In this document: positions 1 through 6,191 of the stretch, piece after piece
Layout: the number at the start of each line of letters is the position of its first letter
Numbering within the stretch: the first letter of the stretch is position 1
Source: Francisellaceae bacterium
Lineage (GTDB): Bacteria > Pseudomonadota > Gammaproteobacteria > Berkiellales > Berkiellaceae
Assembly (NCBI GenBank): GCA_023266415.1
Contig: JAHFQG010000055.1
Span: forward strand, 1 to 7,475
DNA: 7,475 nt
Direction of reading: 5' to 3'
Position numbers and translations under genes: made by a program
The notes under the pieces: model-generated
What the model was told of the DNA's origin: nothing
The model's input: only the letters and a program-made list of their open reading frames with translations
Databases searched by the model: none

Positions 1-1
1 A

Positions 2-643
2 GAAACCCCAGACTGGATTGCCTTCAATAAGCCTTCTGGGTTGGCGGTGCACAGTGGCAGTGGGGTGCCCGTCGGGGTTATTGAGGCCCTCAAAGCCCAT
101 TGGCCCCATACCGATAACTGGGAGTTGGTCCATCGGATAGACAAAGAAACCTCCGGGTGCCTTCTGGTGGCCAAAAAACCTTCTGTTTTAAAAATGTTGC
201 AACAAGACTGGCGCGCTGGGGAGATCCAAAAATCGTATTGGGCGCTGTTGGCAGGGCCTTTTGGGCGTGATAAGCGAGTGAACGCTCCTTTACACCGCAC
301 TGTGCGAGGGCAAGAGCGGTTTGTGGTGGTAGATGAAACAGGCAAGCCCTCTTGTACGGATTTTAAGGTAAAAGCGCGCTATCATGAAGCCACGTTGGTC
401 TCAGCTCATTTACACACAGGTCGAACCCATCAAATTCGGGTACATGCTACGCATATTCAGCATCCGGTGTTGGGTGATCCAAAATATCATACAGAGTTAT
501 CCGCTCAACTAAGCCGGAAATGGGATATTCATCGGTTGTGTTTGCATGCCGAACACCTATCCTTTAAAGTGCACGGTAAATCAGTTACACTGAAAGCCCC
601 CTGTGGACCCATTTTAGAAAATATTTTAAAATCGTTAGGATAG
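2..643 (+). CDS. rluC: 23S rRNA pseudouridine synthase RluC (5' end missing)
   Basis: RluC converts uridines 955, 2504 and 2580 of 23S rRNA to pseudouridine in E. coli. The frame is open from base 2, so the start and the N-terminal S4 RNA-binding domain lie outside the window. About 213 residues of the catalytic domain are visible. The first residues include NKPSGLAVHSGSG, followed by GVIEAL, which is the RluC rather than the RluD version of this region. The signature HRIDKETSG carries the catalytic Asp, codon 140-142 (visible residue 47). The conserved TGRTHQIRVH block lies near 418-447. The domain ends normally at TAG 641-643, with no frameshift. sppA begins 6 nt downstream, and an rluC-sppA association is familiar in gammaproteobacteria. 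Family assignment is firm; RluC over RluA or RluD is inferred from motif wording. Confidence 0.93.
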   Translation, partial: ETPDWIAFNKPSGLAVHSGSGVPVGVIEALKAHWPHTDNWELVHRIDKETSGCLLVAKKPSVLKMLQQDWRAGEIQKSYWALLAGPFGRDKRVNAPLHRTVRGQERFVVVDETGKPSCTDFKVKARYHEATLVSAHLHTGRTHQIRVHATHIQHPVLGDPKYHTELSAQLSRKWDIHRLCLHAEHLSFKVHGKSVTLKAPCGPILENILKSLG

Positions 644-649
644 CAACAT

Positions 650-1567
650 ATGTCAAATACCTGGGAACAAAATCTTATCCAAGAAGTCCTGCTGGCACAA
701 GTCCAAGAACAAAAACGTCGCCGTCGGTGGGGTATTTTCTTCAAATTACTCGTTGTGGGCCTGATTGTGTTCAGCGTGTGGCAAAATTATAAACCCAATG
801 CCACAGGCCCCGTAAAACATGCCCATACCGCACTTATTGAGGTACGAGGCATTATTGGCGGTGAGGAAGTAGATGCCGACGATGTGGTACAAAGTCTCAG
901 ACAAGCCTTTAACCAAGACAGCGCCAAAGCGATTATTCTACGCATCGATAGCCCTGGCGGAAGCCCTGTGCATGCGGGGTACATTTATGATGAAATTATG
1001 CGCCTTCGCAAACAAAAACCAGAGAAAAAAATATATGCGGTTATTGAAGAAGTGGGCGCTTCAGCGGCCTATTACATCGCTGCTGCCGCCAATGATATTT
1101 ATGCCAATCGGGCCAGCATTGTGGGCTCCATTGGGGTTATTATGCCCAATTTTGGCTTTATGGACAGCATGAAAAAGTTAGGTGTAGAACAAAGAACCAT
1201 TACCTCAGGGGATCACAAAGGCTTCTTAGATCCCTTCTCTCCCATGAAACCGGATGAAAAAGCCTTCGCCCAAACCCTACTCAATACCATCCATCAGCAA
1301 TTTATCGCCGCTGTCAAAGAAGGGCGGGGAGAACGCCTGAAATCCGATCCTGTGTTATTTTCGGGATACTTCTGGACGGGTGAACAAGCCGTGGGCCTAG
1401 GCCTGATTGATGGTTTGGGGAGCACCGGCAGCGTCGCACGCGATATCATTGGCATCGAAGATGTGTATGATTATACCATTAGCCGAAATTGGATAGATCG
1501 CCTCACTCATCGAATGGGTGCCACGCTGCGGATCCAATTGCCTCCCTTGGGGGCCTCTTTCCAGTGA
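650..1567 (+). CDS. sppA: Signal peptide peptidase SppA, S49 family serine protease
   Basis: This is an inner-membrane Ser/Lys protease of the S49 family, which degrades cleaved signal peptides and other membrane-released peptides. It has 305 residues, the short single-domain form (SppA-36K size) and not the ~600-aa E. coli SppA. A basic stretch at residues 22-26 precedes one membrane segment at about 28-44, placing the catalytic domain outside the cytoplasm by the positive-inside rule. The nucleophile is probably Ser138 in GASAAYY, and the general base is Lys190 in SGDHKGFLDPF. Their 52-residue spacing equals that of B. subtilis SppA (Ser147/Lys199, from memory). IDSPGGS (about 99-105) is the conserved oxyanion-region motif. 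AGGA at 637-640 lies 9 nt before the ATG. The stop overlaps the rnc start. Family confidence is high; the exact physiological substrate is unknown. Confidence 0.92.
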   Translation: MSNTWEQNLIQEVLLAQVQEQKRRRRWGIFFKLLVVGLIVFSVWQNYKPNATGPVKHAHTALIEVRGIIGGEEVDADDVVQSLRQAFNQDSAKAIILRIDSPGGSPVHAGYIYDEIMRLRKQKPEKKIYAVIEEVGASAAYYIAAAANDIYANRASIVGSIGVIMPNFGFMDSMKKLGVEQRTITSGDHKGFLDPFSPMKPDEKAFAQTLLNTIHQQFIAAVKEGRGERLKSDPVLFSGYFWTGEQAVGLGLIDGLGSTGSVARDIIGIEDVYDYTISRNWIDRLTHRMGATLRIQLPPLGASFQ

Positions 1568-1582
1568 GGGAAAAGCACCCCC
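1549..1582 (+). promoter_or_regulatory. Foldable rnc translation start region
   Basis: Five G residues at 1549-1553, the only plausible (weak) Shine-Dalgarno for rnc, can pair with five C residues at 1578-1582. Inside this, CTTTCC-like bases 1558-1562 can pair with 1569-1573 (TTTCC with GGAAA). That leaves a loop at 1563-1568 holding both the sppA stop and the rnc GTG. The pairings are read directly; no folding energy was calculated. If the structure forms, rnc would be translated mainly by ribosomes finishing sppA. Confidence 0.45.
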
Positions 1583-2244
1583 TGGAAAGCGCTTTAGGAT
1601 ATGCATTCCAAAATCCGGCCTTACTCACGCTGGCACTCACTCACCGCAGTGCCAGCGTTCGTCACAATGAACGCTTAGAATTTTTAGGTGATTCGGTCTT
1701 ACATTGGACTATTACCCAATGGTTGTACCACCATTTCCCCAAAGCCACAGAAGGGGAGCTTACTCGCCTCAGAGCCACCCTGGTCAACGAAGACAGTTTG
1801 TATCAAGTGGCGCAAACGCTTCAACTGTCTTTACATATTGTGGTGGGTACAGGTGAAAAAAAAAGTGGCGGATTTTTACGCATATCCATTTTGGCCGATG
1901 CGGTTGAAGCTCTCTTAGGCGCTATTTATCTCGACAGCAATTTTCAAACCGCTGAGCAATGCTTACTCTCTTGGCTGAAAGTGCCTTTGGCAGCCGCTTC
2001 GCTCGATACCTTAACAAAAGATTATAAAACCACCTTGCAAGAATGGCTCCAAGCTCGCGGATATCCCTTACCCAACTATGCCTTAGTGCAATCGTTTGGC
2101 CCACCCCATGCCCCTCGGTTTAAAGTGTCTTGCACCGTGCCTGTGCTCATGAGAACTTTCTTGGCAGAAGCTTCCAGTCGTAAAGTCGCGGAACAAAAAG
2201 TGGCAGAGCAAGTGTTGGAGGTGCTCCATGACACTTTCCCCTGA
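1564..2244 (+). CDS. rnc: Ribonuclease III
   Basis: RNase III cleaves double-stranded RNA, processing rRNA precursors and regulating mRNAs. I start it at GTG 1564, inside the sppA stop (GTGA). This gives 226 residues, the same length as the E. coli enzyme, and an N-terminus of VREKHPLESALGYAF that fits the family. The same frame is open further upstream from TTG 1489, but that would add 25 unrelated residues inside sppA. The signature NERLEFLGDSVL holds Glu36, Glu39 and Asp43, and the second acidic pair is Asp112 and Glu115 in ILADAVEALLG. These correspond to E. coli E38, E41, D45, D114 and E117. A dsRNA-binding domain occupies about 153-222 and ends with SSRKVAEQ. The protein appears intact. 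The 3' end overlaps era by 17 nt. Expression is probably coupled to sppA and perhaps autoregulated (see the structures at 1549-1582 and 1627-1658). Confidence 0.95.
   Translation: MREKHPLESALGYAFQNPALLTLALTHRSASVRHNERLEFLGDSVLHWTITQWLYHHFPKATEGELTRLRATLVNEDSLYQVAQTLQLSLHIVVGTGEKKSGGFLRISILADAVEALLGAIYLDSNFQTAEQCLLSWLKVPLAAASLDTLTKDYKTTLQEWLQARGYPLPNYALVQSFGPPHAPRFKVSCTVPVLMRTFLAEASSRKVAEQKVAEQVLEVLHDTFP
1627..1658 (+). repeat. Perfect 11-bp inverted repeat inside rnc
   Basis: ACGCTGGCACT at 1627-1637 is exactly complementary to AGTGCCAGCGT at 1648-1658, with a 10-nt loop (1638-1647). Seven of the 11 pairs are G-C. The repeat covers codons 22-32 of rnc, which encode the conserved TLALTHRSASV segment, so part of the symmetry may be imposed by the protein. 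As RNA it would be one helical turn, which could make it a binding or cleavage site for RNase III itself. That role is inference. Confidence 0.7.
2216..2228 (+). promoter_or_regulatory. era ribosome-binding site within a small hairpin
   Basis: The bases TGGAG (2216-2220), GTG (loop) and CTCCA (2224-2228) form a perfect 5-bp inverted repeat. The stem contains most of the GGAGG Shine-Dalgarno and the first base of the era ATG. The site could restrain independent initiation and favour coupling to rnc translation, whose stop lies only 14 nt downstream of the era start codon. The pairing is seen directly; its effect is inferred. Confidence 0.45.
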
Positions 2245-3145
2245 TATCAAACGCTCTGGTTTTGTGGCCATTGTGGGTCGGCCTAATGTGGGTAAATCAT
2301 CTTTGCTAAATGCTTTGGTAGGCCAAAAAGTAGCCATCACCTCTTTCCATCCACAAACTACCCGGCACCAAATTCAAGGCATAAAAACCACGGAGTCCAC
2401 CCAAATTGTATATGTCGATACGCCAGGTATGCACTTGGGCCAAAAAAAAGCCCTGAATCGCCTCATGAACAAAGCGGCCCAGTCTGCCTTACAAGAGGTG
2501 GATGTGGTGGTTTGGATTATAGAAGCAGGGCGCTTTACCGATGAAGACGATCTGGTATTAGAGGCGGTGCATCATCTGCCTTGCCCTGTGGTATTGGCCA
2601 TCAATAAAGTGGATAAAATAAAAGATAAAACCGCTTTGCTGCCTCTCATCGCCGATTTGTCTCAAAAAATGACCTTTCACGATATTATACCCATCTCCGT
2701 CAAAACGGGGGCACAATTGGATGTGTTAGAAAACATTTTAATGTCTCTCATGAAAAACGACGTCTTTTACTTTGAACCTAATGTCGTTAGTAATCGTTCC
2801 CAATTTTTTCAATTGTCCGAACTGGTGCGAGAAGCGGCTATAAACGAGTTAGCCGAAGAACTACCGCACGCCATCACCGTTGAAATAGAAGGTTTCTCTA
2901 AAGAAGGAAAACAATACCAAATCGCAGCTGTCCTCTGGGTAGAACGCGAATCTCAAAAACCCATTTTGATTGGCGAAAAGGGCGAACGACTCAAAATTAT
3001 CTCCACCAACGCCCGCTTGGAAATAGAACAGTACCTCCAAGCCCCCGTTTTTTTACAAGTTTGGGTGAAGGTCAAAGAACATTGGCGCGACAATGCCACT
3101 GCCCTGCGGCAGATGGGGTATGATCCCAACCATGAATCATTCTGA
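2228..3145 (+). CDS. era: GTPase Era, 16S rRNA/30S assembly factor
   Basis: Era is an essential GTPase that binds the 3' end of 16S rRNA and supports 30S subunit maturation at the inner face of the membrane. The protein has 305 residues (E. coli has 301) and is complete. GTPase motifs in order: G1 GRPNVGKS (17-24), a G2 threonine in TTRHQIQGI (about 44-45), G3 DTPG (64-67), G4 NKVD (126-129) and G5 SVK (157-159, where SAK is usual). The C-terminal type II KH domain has its GxxG as GEKG (249-252). The start at ATG 2228 has GGAGG at 2217-2221, 6 nt away. The gene overlaps rnc by 17 nt and recO by 14 nt. The rnc-era pairing is widely conserved and links rRNA processing to subunit assembly. Confidence 0.97.
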   Translation: MTLSPDIKRSGFVAIVGRPNVGKSSLLNALVGQKVAITSFHPQTTRHQIQGIKTTESTQIVYVDTPGMHLGQKKALNRLMNKAAQSALQEVDVVVWIIEAGRFTDEDDLVLEAVHHLPCPVVLAINKVDKIKDKTALLPLIADLSQKMTFHDIIPISVKTGAQLDVLENILMSLMKNDVFYFEPNVVSNRSQFFQLSELVREAAINELAEELPHAITVEIEGFSKEGKQYQIAAVLWVERESQKPILIGEKGERLKIISTNARLEIEQYLQAPVFLQVWVKVKEHWRDNATALRQMGYDPNHESF

Positions 3146-3830
3146 AGCATTCGTTCTGCATGTCCGTCCTTACCTAGAAACCAGCGCCTTGATCTCATTG
3201 TATACGGAGCAAAATGGTTGGCTAAACGCCATCGCCAAGGGGTGCCGACGTCCTAAAAATCCCCTCAAGGGCCTCTTGCAACCTTTTCAAAAAATCACCC
3301 TGTCTTGGTTGCCCAAACCCACCTTATCCCTCATTGTAGAGGCTGATTTAAGTGAATGGCTTCATCCTACCACCCAAATGGGCCGTATGGCTGGGTTTTA
3401 TGTGAATGAGCTTCTGTATCGGTTGCTACCCAACCATGAAGTGATCCCCACCCTTTTTACGGATTATATCCATACGGTACAACACCTGGATACTCCCGAA
3501 CTTGACCCCATTTTACGCATATTCGAGCACCAACTCTTATCCGCCATGGGGTATGCCATCGATTGCGATGCAGATGAAGCAGGCCTACCTATACGGGTAG
3601 GGGGATATTATCGATATCACCCCACTCAACGGTTTATTGAGGTGCCCCAAGGTCAGGAAGGCATATCGGGAGAGAGCATTTTGGCTTTGGGTCGAAATAT
3701 GATAGAGTTGCCTCACTATCGTGATATCAAAAAAATACTACAACTGGCATTACATATCCATTTGTCTGGAAAGCCCTTGCAAAGTCAGGCACTAATAAGG
3801 AGTTGGTTGAATGACAAAACTGGGGGTTAA
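3132..3830 (+). CDS. recO: DNA repair protein RecO
   Basis: RecO works with RecR, and RecF or RecA, in the RecFOR pathway. It anneals SSB-coated single strands and helps RecA load at gaps. I choose ATG 3132 because MNHSEAFVLHVRPYLETSALISLYT aligns with the start of the RecO OB-fold. ATG 3120 and a start at 3093 are in frame but would add residues within era. The product is 232 residues (E. coli has 242). The N-terminal OB-fold (about 1-80) contains AKGCRRPKNPLKGLLQPF, the usual basic segment, and the C-terminal part is helical with YVNELLYRLL and RIFEHQLLSAMGYAID. The zinc-cysteine cluster of some RecO proteins is absent, as in many gammaproteobacteria. No good Shine-Dalgarno is visible. The gene overlaps era by 14 nt, suggesting coupling. 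Confidence 0.93.
   Translation: MNHSEAFVLHVRPYLETSALISLYTEQNGWLNAIAKGCRRPKNPLKGLLQPFQKITLSWLPKPTLSLIVEADLSEWLHPTTQMGRMAGFYVNELLYRLLPNHEVIPTLFTDYIHTVQHLDTPELDPILRIFEHQLLSAMGYAIDCDADEAGLPIRVGGYYRYHPTQRFIEVPQGQEGISGESILALGRNMIELPHYRDIKKILQLALHIHLSGKPLQSQALIRSWLNDKTGG
3797..3802 (+). promoter_or_regulatory. Strong pdxJ ribosome-binding site
   Basis: AAGGAG lies 8 nt before the pdxJ ATG at 3811, inside the recO coding region. It supports this start and shows that pdxJ can also initiate independently of recO translation. Confidence 0.75.
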
Positions 3831-4557
3831 CATCGACCATATGGCCACCTTACGACAAGCTCGTGGAACCCCCTATCCAGATCCCCTTTTTGGCGCTTTG
3901 TTGGCCGAACAGGCAGGGGCTGATAACATTACCCTCCATTTACGAGAAGACAGACGTCATATCCAAGACCGAGACTTGTGGGCTGTCAAAGAAGCCCTTC
4001 AAATTCCCCTCAATTTTGAAATGGCCCTCACGGATGAAATGCTGCAAATTGCTGAAAAACTCCAGCCTTGGCAGTGCTGCCTAGTCCCCGAAAAACGGGA
4101 AGAACGTACCACAGAAGGGGGCTTAGATGTGCTCTCCCACCCAGCGGTTTTAAAATCGGCCATTCAACGATTGCAACAAGCCGGCATACGGGTATCCTTA
4201 TTTATTGAGGCCAACGCCACCCACATAGAAGCAGCGCAGCAATTGGGCGCAGATGCCATTGAAATACACACAGGTACCTATGCTGAGCAACCCTTGGGGA
4301 GTGAGACGCAAGCCACGTGTTTGGCAGCCATTCAACAAGCCGCTGAGCGGGGCGCTCGCCTAGGATTAGAAGTGCATGCAGGCCATGGACTACACTATCA
4401 TAATGTACAGGCAGTTTCTGCGATTAAATCCATTGAAATCCTCAATATAGGACATGCAATTGTGGCTCAGGCTGTGTTTGTGGGGTTAAAAGAGGCCGTG
4501 CAAGCTATGAAACAGCGGATCTGCTGTCACCCCAGCCTAAGCTCGGGTTCCGTATGA
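3811..4557 (+). CDS. pdxJ: Pyridoxine 5'-phosphate synthase PdxJ
   Basis: PdxJ condenses 1-deoxy-D-xylulose 5-phosphate with 3-amino-2-oxopropyl phosphate to form pyridoxine 5'-phosphate. This is the ring-closing step of the DXP-dependent vitamin B6 pathway, in the cytoplasm. The 248-residue TIM-barrel protein is full length. Motifs read directly: LGVNIDHMATLRQARGT at the N-terminus, HLREDRRH with His43 and His50, NFEMA with Glu70, VPEKREERTTEGGLDV (92-107), IEIHTG with Glu151, and HAGHGL with His192. These match the E. coli active-site set. The gene overlaps recO by 20 nt and acpS by 4 nt (ATGA). Its presence implies de novo B6 synthesis, provided the upstream pdx genes exist elsewhere. Confidence 0.97.
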   Translation: MTKLGVNIDHMATLRQARGTPYPDPLFGALLAEQAGADNITLHLREDRRHIQDRDLWAVKEALQIPLNFEMALTDEMLQIAEKLQPWQCCLVPEKREERTTEGGLDVLSHPAVLKSAIQRLQQAGIRVSLFIEANATHIEAAQQLGADAIEIHTGTYAEQPLGSETQATCLAAIQQAAERGARLGLEVHAGHGLHYHNVQAVSAIKSIEILNIGHAIVAQAVFVGLKEAVQAMKQRICCHPSLSSGSV

Positions 4558-4967
4558 TTGTGGGTATTGGCACCGACTTTGTGAACCAAAAACGAATAGC
4601 CAAGATATTGGGCCGTTTTGGACAACGCTTTATTTGCCGTATTTTGGTCCCCTCCGAACGCCATCGCTACGAACAATCCGTCCAAAAAGCCGCTTTTTTG
4701 GCCAAACGATTTGCGGTAAAAGAAGCATGTGCCAAAGCCTTAGGGTGGGGCTTCCGAGGTGGGGTGAGTTTTCAAGATTTTACAGTGATCAATAGTCCTC
4801 AAGGCCAACCTCAAGTGCGTTTGTCCGGTCAGGCTGGAAAGCGTGCCGCAGCTTTGGGGATCACAAATATTCAGGTGAGTATCAGTGATGAAAGCACCCA
4901 TGCGTTGGCTTTTGTTGTCTTGGAAGGCTTGAACAAGGAAAAACACGATGTGCTACAAACATTATAA
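4554..4967 (+). CDS. acpS: Holo-[acyl-carrier-protein] synthase AcpS
   Basis: AcpS transfers 4'-phosphopantetheine from CoA to a serine of acyl carrier protein, making ACP active for fatty acid synthesis. The protein has 137 residues (E. coli has 126). The Mg-binding residues are Asp8 in GIGTDFV and Glu57 in FLAKRFAVKEACAKA, the two signature blocks of the family. Position 11 is Asn where GTDIVE normally has Glu, a mild variation next to the metal site. The C-terminus has an extra tail of about 10 residues that overlaps the next gene by 20 nt. The start is ATG 4554, overlapping the pdxJ TGA. Only a weak Shine-Dalgarno is seen, so coupling to pdxJ is likely. The pdxJ-acpS order is standard for proteobacteria. 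Confidence 0.95.
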   Translation: MIVGIGTDFVNQKRIAKILGRFGQRFICRILVPSERHRYEQSVQKAAFLAKRFAVKEACAKALGWGFRGGVSFQDFTVINSPQGQPQVRLSGQAGKRAAALGITNIQVSISDESTHALAFVVLEGLNKEKHDVLQTL

Positions 4968-6165
4968 CGCCAATTGGGCTTTATTAGGTGCGGCAGGGGT
5001 AGGGGTTATCACCGCGCTGAGTGGTTTTGCCGTGCCCTTACAAGTCGCCGGGGTGGTGAGCGATATTTTCATCCGATTGTTACAGTTTTTGAGCTTACCT
5101 TTGCTTTTTTTCGCCTTAGTGTCGACTTTGTCTGGCTTAGATAATTGGCGTGAGCTTGCTACCTTGGGGCGACAAATTTTAAAATATACCCTGTTCACCA
5201 CCTATATTGCGGCTTTGATTGGATTACTCTTTTTAATCATTTTAGAACCACAAGTCACTCATGAGTTCCAAGAGGCTGTCATTTTGCCTGAAATTACCCA
5301 TAATTCGTATTGGCAATTTTTGTGGAAAATTATTCCCAATAATTTTTTTCAAGCCTTTGTGGAAAACAATGTGATGGGGGTAGCCTTTATTGGCATTTTG
5401 CTGGGGTTGTCTATTTTAAAGTTAGACGAAAAACAAAAAGAAACTTGCAAAGAACTCTTTTCAGGCTTATTTTCAGCCCTCTTAAATATGGCACAATTCA
5501 TTATTGCCTTGATGCCTTTAGGTGTCTGGGCTTTTGTTACGTTGTTAGTTCAAGAAACCCTGGTTAAACCAGAACAATTTCAAATTTTAATGCTCTATAC
5601 GGCTTGTGTGTTGGGGGCCAATGTAGTACAAGGGATGGTGGTTTTGCCGCTGCTGTTAAAGTCAAAAGGGATATCGCCCAGTCGGATTTTCATGGGTGTT
5701 TTGCCTGCGCTTACCACGGCTTTTTTTACAAAATCGTCTAGCGCGACTTTACCTATCACGTTAAAATGCCTCAAAGAACGGTTACGCGTGGACGCTAAAA
5801 CCGCGAATACGGTGACGCCTTTGTGCACCGTGGTGAACATGAATGGTTGTGCGGCTTTTATCGTTATTACGGTGTTGTTTGTGTCTATGCACGCGGGGAT
5901 CCATTTCAGTGCTCCTGAAATGCTGCTCTGGACCGTCATGGCCACTGTTGCGGCTATTGGCAATGCCGGTATCCCCATGGGTTGCTATTTCCTCACCAGT
6001 GCCTTTTTAGTGAGTATGAACGTACCTTTAACAGTGTTAGGGTGGATTTTACCCATTTATGTCATCATCGATATGGTAGAAACAGCACTGAATGTTTGGT
6101 CAGATGTCTGTATCACCAGCATCATAGGGGCTCAACGGTCTCAAGTCCCCTGTCCTATACTATAA
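4948..6165 (+). CDS. Dicarboxylate/amino acid:cation symporter (SLC1 family) with altered binding site
   Basis: This is a 405-residue inner-membrane protein of the DAACS/SLC1 family (GltP, DctA, SstT, archaeal GltPh). The N-terminal scaffold has several hydrophobic segments (about 11-30, 37-60, 79-99). The transport core shows the HP1 hairpin with KSSSATLPIT (262-270), the TM7 motif as NMNGC (297-301), HP2 with GNAGIP (338-343), and TM8 with IDMVETALNVWSD (374-386). By eye alignment to GltPh, Thr379, Asn382, Asp386 and Asn297 are kept. Arg397 is replaced by Glu378, Asp390 by Tyr371, and Asp312 by Asn299. The family is certain. The substrate is unknown but is unlikely to be glutamate, aspartate or a C4-dicarboxylate. 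AAGGA at 4935-4939 lies 8 nt before the ATG. The gene overlaps acpS by 20 nt, so it is probably in the same operon. Confidence 0.88.
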   Translation: MCYKHYNANWALLGAAGVGVITALSGFAVPLQVAGVVSDIFIRLLQFLSLPLLFFALVSTLSGLDNWRELATLGRQILKYTLFTTYIAALIGLLFLIILEPQVTHEFQEAVILPEITHNSYWQFLWKIIPNNFFQAFVENNVMGVAFIGILLGLSILKLDEKQKETCKELFSGLFSALLNMAQFIIALMPLGVWAFVTLLVQETLVKPEQFQILMLYTACVLGANVVQGMVVLPLLLKSKGISPSRIFMGVLPALTTAFFTKSSSATLPITLKCLKERLRVDAKTANTVTPLCTVVNMNGCAAFIVITVLFVSMHAGIHFSAPEMLLWTVMATVAAIGNAGIPMGCYFLTSAFLVSMNVPLTVLGWILPIYVIIDMVETALNVWSDVCITSIIGAQRSQVPCPIL

Positions 6166-6171
6166 GTATAG
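6155..6171 (+). repeat. Short inverted repeat over the symporter stop codon
   Basis: CTATAC (6155-6160) and GTATAG (6166-6171) are exact inverted arms around a 5-nt centre that includes the TAA stop (6163-6165). The stem is A/T-rich and no T-run follows, so it is not a convincing terminator. It could be a small operator or a weak hairpin ahead of the next gene. TATACT at 6156-6161 resembles a -10 box, but no good -35 lies at the right distance. Confidence 0.35.
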
Positions 6172-6181
6172 ATTTCCCTCT

Positions 6182-6185
6182 GGAG
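6182..6185 (+). promoter_or_regulatory. Ribosome-binding site for the 100-aa protein
   Basis: GGAG is placed 6 nt before ATG 6192. It decides the start, because the frame remains open upstream through the symporter gene. Confidence 0.6.
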
Positions 6186-6191
6186 TTCACT

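Noticed and set aside
873..1172. Alternative-frame open stretch of about 99 codons within sppA
   Set aside because: It shares the strand with a strongly conserved S49 gene, and its product looks like no protein family.
1489..1563. Upstream in-frame extension of rnc from TTG 1489
   Set aside because: It would lie wholly in sppA and add residues unlike any RNase III. GTG 1564 gives the exact family length and N-terminus.
1586..1595. AAAGCGCTTT palindrome near the rnc start
   Set aside because: It is a single 10-bp palindrome in coding sequence with no second copy nearby and no promoter context.
3584..3601. Hairpin CCTACC/GGTAGG inside recO
   Set aside because: It is only 6 bp long and sits mid-gene, with no T-run and no link to a start or stop. 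Stems of this size are expected by chance.
5595..5978. 127-codon open frame on the - strand
   Set aside because: It is antisense to the conserved HP1-TM7-HP2 core of the symporter. It has no SD or recognisable domain and is a shadow of the coding strand.
5982..6191. Upstream extension of the 100-aa ORF into the symporter gene
   Set aside because: It overlaps well-conserved symporter coding sequence, while a good SD marks ATG 6192.
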